The translations under genes were made by a program, and so were the position numbers. Below, piece by piece: positions 10,017 through 16,649 of a stretch of DNA of 16,649 nt. The first letter of the stretch is position 1; every line of letters begins with the position of its first letter. The stretch comes from Hymenopellis radicata (taxonomy: Eukaryota > Basidiomycota > Agaricomycetes > Agaricales > Physalacriaceae). The DNA lies in NCBI GenBank assembly GCA_015501595.1, contig JADNRX010000986.1, forward strand, positions 1 through 16,649, in the 5' to 3' direction. Under the pieces are notes generated by a model. The model saw nothing but the letters and a program-made list of their open reading frames with translations, did not search any database and was not told the origin of the DNA.

Positions 10017-11252
10017 TTACACTACGCGCCATATGTCACCCCAGTAGAATATTTCTCGTTGCCTCGACAGCGCAAAAGCCCTCCTCAATGCCTGGTCAAA
10101 CTGCACTACATGCACATCGTCCAACTCGTTCTTGGTCAGAACACGAACCACCAACTTCTTCAGCTCGACTGCCGCCAAAATGGAGTCCAGGGCATGCCAG
10201 ATATCCGGTGCAAAGAGGTCAACAAACCTGCGTTGAGGAGGACTTGCATTCACGTCGTAGATGACGGCGATATAGATCTCTTCAATCGCCCACTTGTCTC
10301 TGTGATTCGTCCATGCATTCGTGATATTCCTGACCCACCAATCAACTGTTTCTAGCGGCTTCGCTTCCCGATCAACCTCGAAGGATATTCGAGCGATGGT
10401 AGCTATTGGAAGAACCTTTGCATCCTTCTTTGAGGATACTGATTTAGATGTTAATACCATGAATTTGAGATGCTGATTTGGGAAACACTCACAGCAATCG
10501 TACTCCTTGAATGACAACTCTCGTAGTGGCGCAGGAAGCGCGTCAAGAATTCTATGCACCATCTCCTGGCTTTCTTTCGCCTCCACAGCAGTTACCGTAA
10601 AACATGAAATGGCGAGGCGCCTCAAATGTTCGAAGGACACAAGCCACGTCTTGGCCAAGATGAACTGCATGATGCCGTCTCCGGTGAGGTCGATGGATAA
10701 GGACTCTGGACTGCAAACGATGGTGTCCTTCCGTTGTTTGACTTGCTCGAGAGAAGCCACTCCGCAGTCGATAAAGCAGATTCGCTTCGCTTTCGACCAC
10801 AGAGGGATCATCGCGGTGAGCGCCGTTTCATCGAACCATGTCTCTTGAAAAGAGACGGTGGTAACGTTCAACTTCTCTGCGATGTACTCGGGGACATGGT
10901 CAGGAAGATCGTCAAAGTCGCCAATAAAGTCGATATGGACGACGTTGGGGAAGATGTGAAGGAGTTGGACTGGGAAACTGTCGGTGCAACGTATGACAAG
11001 ATTCCGGACGAGTGGCGCAAGATCTCCTGCGGCAATAAGCACGTCGTAGAGTTCTGCGAGACGAGGTTTGTATGTTGGTATTTTCAGTCGAGTCCAGAGC
11101 CTTGCTCGACTTGCAGGGTAAAACGACTTTGACACAGTGGTGCAAGCCGAGAGAGTTTTGAGAGAGGTGCAATCGTGTAGATCGACTTGATTGATGACAG
11201 CATCTACCAGCTCTTGCGGTAGTGGACATTGAGGTGGGAAACAAGAGGACAT
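10017..11252 (-). CDS. F-box-like protein of the basidiomycete expanded type
   Basis: A single open frame gives about 411 aa from the ATG at 11252. The N-terminus carries PLPQELVDAVINQVDLHDC, then a TVSKSFYPASRARLW segment, the F-box-like helix pattern found in large lineage-specific families of Agaricomycetes. The rest is Leu-rich and regularly spaced (LAPLVRNLVIRCTDSFP, ELSFKEYDCCECF), fitting an irregular LRR-like solenoid. The open frame extends upstream to 11534, but that part overlaps RPS9 on the same strand and is not used. An in-frame stretch at 10416-10457 could be a 42-nt intron (GTATTA..AAAG); its removal would not change the frame. The likely role, recruiting substrates to an SCF ubiquitin ligase, is inferred from family only. 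Confidence 0.72.
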   Translation of the reverse strand: MSSCFPPQCPLPQELVDAVINQVDLHDCTSLKTLSACTTVSKSFYPASRARLWTRLKIPTYKPRLAELYDVLIAAGDLAPLVRNLVIRCTDSFPVQLLHIFPNVVHIDFIGDFDDLPDHVPEYIAEKLNVTTVSFQETWFDETALTAMIPLWSKAKRICFIDCGVASLEQVKQRKDTIVCSPESLSIDLTGDGIMQFILAKTWLVSFEHLRRLAISCFTVTAVEAKESQEMVHRILDALPAPLRELSFKEYDCCECFPNQHLKFMVLTSKSVSSKKDAKVLPIATIARISFEVDREAKPLETVDWWVRNITNAWTNHRDKWAIEEIYIAVIYDVNASPPQRRFVDLFAPDIWHALDSILAAVELKKLVVRVLTKNELDDVHVVQFDQALRRAFALSRQREIFYWGDIWRVV

Positions 11253-11322
11253 TGTCACATGTTGAGGAATGTTGGCATGCATAATACATAGCAAAAGACA
11301 TATGAAGACATGAACGATACGT

Positions 11323-12130
11323 CTACTCTTCCTCCTCATCGTCACCGCCCTCCTCCTTCTTGGCGGCAGCAGCGGCGCGCTTGCGCTTGACACGACCAGG
11401 ACGTCCTCCACCATACGGCGATGTAAGAGCAAAGTCAATGTGTTTTTGTGAGTCGAGACGAACGACGAAAGACGGGACGTTGACAATCTGCTTGCCGACG
11501 CTGTACGCTGTATGAGAAATGCAAGAGACAACATGACGAGTCTGCGTACCGGATATGCCTTTGCCTAATCAAAACGCGAGCGTGGTGGATGCTCTTGGCG
11601 AGACCGCTCTTGAAGACCTGAGTCTGCAAACGACGCTCCAAGAAATCCTCAATCTTGAGGGCAAGCACGTAATCGAGACGCATGCGGCTCTCGTCGAGCA
11701 CACCGATACGCACGAGACGGCGGATGAGAGCGTTTCCTTCAAAGAGACGCTTTGGGTCCTTGTCGTCGAGCTTGAGGAGCTCACGGGCAGCACGACGAAT
11801 CTTGGACAGGATCAACGCGATACGCCAGATCTCGCGCTTGTTGCGGAGACCATATTCACCAGCGAGCTAATTTACTGTGAGCAATGGGAAAAAAATATAA
11901 AGTAAATCGCACCTTGAGCTCGGAATCGAGGCGAGCCGATTCGAAAGGCCGACGAGGGACCTTGTAGCTGTAAAATTGGGGAAGCAGGCCGTAATCAGCA
12001 CACTGCTATGCCCTCCACACTAGAGGTGGATCTTGAAGGTAGCGACACTCACGTCTTGCTGTGATTCCTCGGAGCCCTGCCCAATCGTCAGCACTAAAGT
12101 CGCACAGCGCACAGTAACATACCTTGGCAT
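11323..12130 (-). CDS. rps9: 40S ribosomal protein S9 (uS4)
   Basis: Exons are complement 12123-12130, 12053-12076, 11913-11967, 11550-11866 and 11323-11500; the introns are 46, 85, 46 and 49 nt. The product is 193 aa, close to the usual eukaryotic length. It starts [20 protein letters not shown]. The S4 RNA-binding domain is clear ([39 protein letters not shown]), and the tail is basic then acidic ([19 protein letters not shown]). It is a structural protein of the small subunit near the mRNA entry site. The first exon holds only eight coding bases, which gene finders easily miss. All junctions keep frame without any correction. It is divergent from RPL21. Confidence 0.96.
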
Positions 12131-12344
12131 TTTGAGTTTTCTTGAGGAGGAGCGACGGTCGAGATCAAATTATTGCCGGAGGGGAGGGTCAGCGTGATAG
12201 TCACAACTAGCAAGCCACCCGGAGATTGCCGGGAGTGCGTGATCCATCTTCATTTTCTGTTCTAGTACAGAGCAAGTCGCCTTCATTATTGTGCGTACCT
12301 CTGCTCGTCGCCGCCGCCGTCGCTGATTCCGATTAGTCCTCAAG
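12131..12344. promoter_or_regulatory. Shared divergent promoter of RPS9 and RPL21
   Basis: 214 bp separate the two start codons. ATTGCCGG occurs twice (12172-12179 and 12225-12232). The second lies in the inverted repeat CCCGG-6-CCGGG (12218-12233). The RPL21 side is pyrimidine-rich near its start, as is common for ribosomal protein genes. Joint control of both genes is inferred from the layout. Confidence 0.6.
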
Positions 12345-12980
12345 ATGCCTCACTCTTTCGGTTACCGGGCCCGCACGCGGCACATGTTCAAGCGTGGCTT
12401 CAAGGGTGCGTTGTCCACAGCGCTCGCAATTGAACCTAGCATTGACGATGAACAGAGCACGGTGCCATCAAGCTTTCGACCTACCTCATCAACTACCACG
12501 TCGGAGACATTGTCGACATCAAGGCCAATGCCGCCCAGCAAAAGGGCATGCCCCACAAATACTACCATGGGTGCGCCACATAATGTTTCGGTAATCGATT
12601 GTCATCTCAACAAGTCCTTTTTCAGCCGCACTGGAATAGTATACAACGTCACCCCAGCGCTGTCGGTGTCATCGTCTACAAAGTAGTCGGCAACCGCTAC
12701 ATTGAGAAGCGCGTCAACCTCCGTGTTGAGCACATCCGTCACTCCAAGTGCAGGCAGGAGTTCTTGGACCGTGTCAAGCGCAACGCTGCCGCGGAGAAGG
12801 TGGAGTCTAGTGGTGGTACGTATTCAATCTCCTTCAATCCATAACCAACATTAATCTCTATTTTACAGCCCGCGTCTCATTGAAGCGCATCGCCGCTCTT
12901 CCTCGGGAATCCCGCACCGTTTCCACTACCGACAACGCACCCAGACCATCGCCCCGGTGCGGTACGAGACCTTCATCTAA
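12345..12980 (+). CDS. rpl21: 60S ribosomal protein L21 (eL21)
   Basis: Exons are 12345-12405, 12456-12570, 12626-12815 and 12869-12980, with introns of 50, 55 and 53 nt, all GT..AG. The protein starts [19 protein letters not shown] and contains [39 protein letters not shown] and [20 protein letters not shown], all diagnostic of eL21. Two one-base losses interrupt the frame, in CCCC at 12652-12655 and CCC at 12940-12942. With both restored the length is 159 aa, against about 160 normally. As an essential, normally single-copy gene it is very unlikely to be truly broken twice. It acts in the large ribosomal subunit. Confidence 0.95.
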
Positions 12981-13037
12981 GGAGTTACTTCGTTTATGGT
13001 TGTCGTTGCTTTGCATGTATGTATGATATGCCACATG

Positions 13038-13052
13038 CCCCCCCCCCCCCCC
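13038..13052. repeat. Poly-C tract of 15
   Basis: An uninterrupted run of 15 C lies in the gap between the convergent RPL21 and dehydrogenase genes. Its true length is uncertain, since shorter C runs nearby already seem miscounted. Confidence 0.85.
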
Positions 13053-13095
13053 GAAAATGCGAAACGTGAAAAAGACTATAGCAAGTTGTATTTTA

Positions 13096-14050
13096 TCAAG
13101 GTCGAAATGGTTTACATGCTTCAGCGTCCCAGCTGACAAACTGCCCATTGAGCGATGAGGGTGCGTTCAGCACCAATCTTGCTATTATTTGACCTGGAAG
13201 GTCCGATGATAGCAGCTCGCCTTGAGAATGCAAACGAGTAAACTTGTTGCGATCTGCCTCGGACATGTGTACTTGTGATTCGGGAGTGCGTATTTGCGCT
13301 TGCATCTGTACAAACTTGGATTAAACGTGCAAAATCACTGACGACAACGTACTGCCGTGTCAACAACGCCAGGTCTAAACGCGATCGATGTGATTTTAGG
13401 TTCTTCTTGCGCAAGTGTTCTTTGTATATGTCAAGTCAAGTTTCTAATCGAAGATATGACTTACCTGCACAAACTATTCAGAGCAGCTTTAGACGCGTTG
13501 TATGGTCCCCAACCAGGCGTCCCATTGACCGCGGCACCTGAGCTGACGAAGATGATCTTGCCACCAAGTTCGCTGGCCCGTAAAGCAGGAAGGCTTGCTC
13601 CAACAGCCGTGATCAAGGAGAAAAAGTTGACATCGAAATGGGTCTTCCACGCAGCGAGGGGCGTGGAGTCTCCGATGCGACATAGAGGATCCAAAGTACC
13701 TGCATTGAGAACAAGTCCATCGATGTGTTGGAAAGTTTCTTCGACGCGCTTGATTGCGGCTATGAGTGCGGATTCGTTTTGTGCTGGTACGGTATTACGC
13801 GTTGAATTGAAACAACTTGAAAGAGGTACTTACATGTCGCATTCGAGGATGAGTAGATTATCTGAAGAGAGAGCATCCAGTTCGTGGGATCGTGCTCTAG
13901 ATAGAGCAGCAACATTTGCATTGAGAGCCAGAAGCTTCTGGACGACGGCCAGGACCGATGCCTCTACAGACAAATCTAAGCACAGTGTTCGTCCCTTGGG
14001 CAGTCTTACCGTGAAGCCCCAGTAACAATTACTACAGGTTTTCTCGCCAT
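13096..14050 (-). CDS. Short-chain dehydrogenase/reductase, Irc24/benzil reductase-like
   Basis: Exons are complement 14010-14050, 13834-13963, 13465-13783, 13353-13419 and 13096-13305; introns are 46, 50, 45 and 47 nt. The N-terminus MARKPVVIVTGASR gives the Rossmann TGxxxGxG motif, completed across intron 1. LVLNAG, the catalytic Ser in IIFVSSGAAV and YNASK (Tyr-x3-Lys) are present, so it is a classical NAD(P)(H)-dependent SDR. The later IAFRPGVVDTAMQ and FVSWDAEAC segments resemble yeast Irc24/YIR036C. Two sites carry one base too many: GG at 13952-13953 and TTTT at 13777-13780 on the plus strand. Dropping one base at each gives about 254 aa, normal for the family. The substrate is not predictable. 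Confidence 0.88.
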
Positions 14051-14186
14051 GAATGTCAACAGCAAGGTCGGTTATCTCGGCCCGAGTCGTATAAATCACT
14101 TGCGCTCCACGCTCACAACTCTCTTTCTAACCACGACTTTGACAGTCGTGAACTTTCCACACTATTCACGCTTTTTCTACTCCAAC
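14051..14186. promoter_or_regulatory. Shared divergent promoter of SDR and kinase
   Basis: 136 bp between the two starts. TATAAAT at 14090-14096 is in plus orientation, about 90 bp before the proposed kinase ATG, and is a good TATA candidate. An inverted repeat follows at 14132-14150. Confidence 0.5.
14132..14150. repeat. Perfect inverted repeat in the kinase 5' leader
   Basis: CACGACT and AGTCGTG are separated by TTGAC. It lies between the TATAAAT and the kinase start, so it is either a dimeric factor site or a small hairpin in the leader RNA. The seven-base arms match fully. Confidence 0.6.
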
Positions 14187-15565
14187 ATGTTCTCTTCTCT
14201 CGATTTCCTCGATACGCCTTTGGCGGCACCGCGTCAAGATGCTCAACGTCGTCGGCGTCGGCAGACACAGCCGCGTCGAGCGCGCCGTCTGGCGCCAGTC
14301 CCGCACCTGCCTGCCCAAGTTCATCGCCGTCAAGTGCATCCCAAGAGCGCAGACGCGTCCGCTGCGGAAATCGCCAACCACGCCAAGGTCTCTGATCACG
14401 AACACATTGTCAAGTTCTACGGCTCGTACTCTGACGCGAACACGGTCTATTTGAAGCTCCAGCTCGTAGAGGATGGTACCTACTCACGGCGATTAACGAG
14501 CGGAATCTCTTTCAGGCAATCCGCCTCTAGTTCGCACCGCGCTGTTGCAGCTCATCGACGCCGTTCATTATTGTCACGAACAGAGCGTCTTCCACGGCGA
14601 CCTCAAGCCCGGCAATATCCTCTGCTCTGGCAAATCCGAACAGCTTAAGCTCTTGCTGTGCGATTTTGGCTCCTCCACCGATTCACCGACTTCAACCAAT
14701 TTCACTTACGAGCGAGGAGCGAAATGTACGTTAGTCCAGGTCGGTGTTTCCTCCAAACTCAGTTGTGGCACGCGTTGACAGTTGAGTAGAGCGTCTAGGA
14801 GAAGAGTTCAGACTGGCGGTTTACTCTACGAAGCAAAGCGACATCTGGTCCATTGGCATCATCGCCATCAACATTATCTCCTCGCGCGCTCCTTGGGAGA
14901 AGGCTGCCTCTTCCTCGTCTGGCTTCAATCGTTTCCTTCACGATCCCGCTTTCCTTCGTTCCACTTTCGGCATCTCGAAAGACACTCAAGCGATTCTCAA
15001 GCGGATTCTCATGTTGAACCCCATGGCTCGCATGTCGCTTCCCAACCTCCGCGCAGAAATCGCAACTGTTCCCTCCTTTTTCATGGCCGACGAAAACACG
15101 CCTTTCAGCACGCCTTTGATGCAATACACGGCTAGAAACTGTGCTCTCTTGGATGTCATTCCGATCATATGTAAACCAGCATCGTCGCAAGCAAGTACCT
15201 GCAGCAAGGGAAGTCTGGATTCTGCCAACGACGAATGCATCATATACCCTAGTCCCGTTCTCGCTTTCGAACCTCTGGAGCAGCACGAGCCGCAGCCCAT
15301 GATTGCGAAGATTGCGCGCTCTTTGAGCAGCGATGGAAGTAGCTCGGATGAGGACAGTGATGGACCTATCACGCCGTTTTCTGCGGCAATCGATGTGGAT
15401 GTGGAGGTGCCAGAGTTGGACTTGCGGGATGGATCTAGATTTTTGCGAGTACCAAAGGCTCGTTGTCGTGCGGCGTCGTGGTCAACTGGTCGGCTTATTA
15501 TTGACAAGAAGTATGAGCGTCCGAGGGCAGTGTCTGCAGCGAAGAAGGGGAAAATCATTTTGTAG
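14187..15565 (+). CDS. Serine/threonine kinase, Ran1/Ksp1/Sks1-like
   Basis: The kinase core is complete: Gly-loop GVGRHSRVERAV (nt ~14254), FIAVKCI lysine, AAEIANH for the helix-C Glu, HGDLKPGNIL catalytic loop, DFG, an SPE in place of APE and DIWSIGII. Introns are 14476-14515 (40 nt) and 14740-14789 (50 nt). The stretch from PWEKA through FNRFLHDPAFLRSTFGIS to KRILMLNPMARMSLPNLR matches the Ran1/Ksp1/Sks1 group of fungal nutrient and cell-cycle kinases. A tail of about 165 residues is acidic and Ser-rich. One missing base at each of CCC 14340-14342 and AAA 14722-14724 restores the frame. The start is uncertain: ATG 14187 is well placed but out of frame with the Gly-loop, while ATG 14239 is in frame but leaves almost nothing before it. 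HGD replaces HRD; the catalytic Asp is kept. Confidence 0.87.
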
Positions 15566-15670
15566 GGCTGGTCCCGCTTCCACTCGTTTATTCAATTAAA
15601 TAATGTTACAATACTAGAACAAAGTCAGAGGGTAGATAGGCAAGTGATTGTATGCGCACTTCTACAGTGA

Positions 15671-16177
15671 TCATGAAATAGGAATGTCTGTCGTCGGTCG
15701 TCTTGTTTCTCTGCCAAGACCTGCGGCCATCTCTGCTTCCTCTATGGTGTAGACGGGCTCTTTGAGTTGTTTTACGCGGCGCTTGTGCACCTTGCTTTTC
15801 CAGTGTGATTTTAATGCAACGTCCGTTTCATAGTGTCTGAGCACTGGTTAATTGAGGATGAAAAGATGGAAGCTGGACTAACTTTGCGCATTCAACGCAG
15901 TAATGCTGGGCGAGGCCAGGTGTCTCAAAATCCAGCGGCTGAGCTTCGAGCACTGCCCGATTCTGTGCCAGAGGGTTGGATGGGCAGGATGTGGGACAGT
16001 CAAGACGTACTTTTGGGTCCAAGTCAATTAGCTGGATCTGGTCCAAATCTCTTGTCCTGACCTAGTAGTGGTCAATTTAAGTGTCGGGTAGTAAGAGCAG
16101 CGCATTACCCTCGTTCGCGATGCCCTGTGTACGTCTCTGCGCGCATGATGAGCTCTCGAACGGCGAAGACGGCCCAT
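15671..16177 (-). CDS. bud20: Bud20/ZNF593-type C2H2 zinc finger, 60S export factor
   Basis: Exons are complement 16109-16177, 16011-16061, 15883-15962 and 15671-15836; introns are 47, 48 and 46 nt, and the product is 121 aa with no frame correction. It starts [20 protein letters not shown], a basic nuclear-targeting region. It continues [13 protein letters not shown] and [13 protein letters not shown], and has one C2H2 finger, C-x2-C-x12-H-x5-H, ending [31 protein letters not shown] is the family's C-terminal motif. Yeast Bud20 accompanies pre-60S particles out of the nucleus. Every exon is short, so the gene is nearly invisible as a plain open frame. It is head-to-head with ATP23. Confidence 0.93.
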
Positions 16178-16234
16178 GGTAATAGTATGGGAGAAAAAAA
16201 AGGCAATCTGTGGCTGTGCAGAATTTCTCTCTTG
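16178..16234. promoter_or_regulatory. 57-bp divergent promoter of BUD20 and ATP23
   Basis: Only 57 bp separate the two proposed starts. An A8 run lies at 16194-16201. CCCAT (16173-16177) and ATGGG (16187-16191) form an inverted repeat holding two outward-facing ATGs. The ATG at 16187 is in frame with ATP23 and would leave only 9 bp between genes, so 16235 is preferred. Confidence 0.45.
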
Positions 16235-16649
16235 ATGGGCGACAGCTTTGAGCGCTGGCGGCAATGGGCCGCCGCGATGGTCACGCCGAGCGACGCGGCG
16301 CGCACCGAGCGGGCGGTGCACCGCTGCGAGGTGAACAAGAAGTACCTGCTGACGTACTCGCCGACGGTCACCTTCCTCCTGCACCACCTCAACCTCAGCG
16401 GGTGCAAGGTCCCCGAGCGCAACCTCGTCTGCGCGCCGTGCACCCGCTTCATGGCGGGCGGCTACGTCCCGGGCCGCGGCGCCGTCGTGTGCTGTGCGCC
16501 AACAACTTTTACAGCCGCGACCACCTCGAGCGCACCATGTGCCACGAGCTCATGCACCTCTACGACGAGTGCCGCTTCAAGGTCGACTGGGCCAATCTCC
16601 GCCACCAGGCCTGCTCAGAGATCCGCGCCAACAATCTCAGCGGCGACTG
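16235..16649 (+). CDS. atp23: Mitochondrial inner membrane protease Atp23, 3'-truncated by the window
   Basis: The protein begins [15 protein letters not shown], continues [16 protein letters not shown] and [12 protein letters not shown], and reaches the zinc-metalloprotease motif HELMH (HExxH) in [19 protein letters not shown]. It then runs into [19 protein letters not shown] at the edge. This is the conserved core of Atp23, which processes Atp6 and helps assemble the F0 part of ATP synthase in the intermembrane space. The frame slips by one base at 16487-16492: either one base is missing or a TG is duplicated in GTGTG. Codons end almost always in G or C, unlike every other gene here, including BUD20 next door. 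Confidence 0.9.
   Translation, partial: MGDSFERWRQWAAAMVTPSDAARTERAVHRCEVNKKYLLTYSPTVTFLLHHLNLSGCKVPERNLVCAPCTRFMAGGYVPGRGAVVCCAPTTFTAATTSSAPCATSSCTSTTSAASRSTGPISATRPAQRSAPTISAAT

Noticed and set aside
11253..11534. N-terminal extension of the F-box-like protein
   Set aside because: It overlaps the last exons of RPS9 on the same strand; the ATG at 11252 sits just before the F-box-like motif.
13357..14025. A 222-codon plus-strand frame
   Set aside because: It lies antisense to the dehydrogenase, whose exons and catalytic YNASK are clear on the minus strand.

Overview
The window is nuclear DNA of a filamentous basidiomycete, most likely an Agaricomycete. Genes are split by many introns of about 40-55 nt with GT..AG borders and TACTGAC-like branch sites. 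The gene types also fit: a NACHT-WD40 NLR-like protein, a fast-evolving F-box-like protein, a Ran1-type kinase, and eukaryotic ribosomal protein genes. I cannot name the genus.

Left part (1-8.4 kb, accessory). A fragment of an unrecognised gene at the left edge is followed by gene-poor DNA. Next comes one large seven-exon NLR-like gene (2810-7529): a helical N-terminal bundle resembling the MLKL/HeLo-type modules of this family, a NACHT ATPase, a helical linker, about 14 WD40 units and a conserved C-terminal tail. It is flanked by two diverged copies of a spliced-looking repeat (about 1634-2013 and 8009-8283) and by a possible remnant of another NLR first exon (about 7895-8022).

Right part (8.4-16.65 kb, compact housekeeping DNA). 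In order: a BTB/POZ protein (-), an F-box-like protein (-), RPS9/uS4 (-) head-to-head with RPL21/eL21 (+), a short-chain dehydrogenase (-) head-to-head with a Ran1/Ksp1-like kinase (+), and a Bud20/ZNF593-type 60S export factor (-) head-to-head with ATP23 (+), which runs off the right edge. Three divergent pairs share short promoters (214, 136 and 57 bp), and the convergent pairs are about 100 bp apart.

The most striking anomaly is technical or evolutionary. At least eight places, in plus-strand reading frames including RPL21, the kinase and ATP23, need exactly one more base to restore a continuous protein. Six of these lie in short C runs. The dehydrogenase on the minus strand has two sites with one base too many. 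Because single-copy housekeeping genes are hit, homopolymer-length errors in the sequence are a better explanation than gene death, and the NLR should not be called a pseudogene on this evidence alone.
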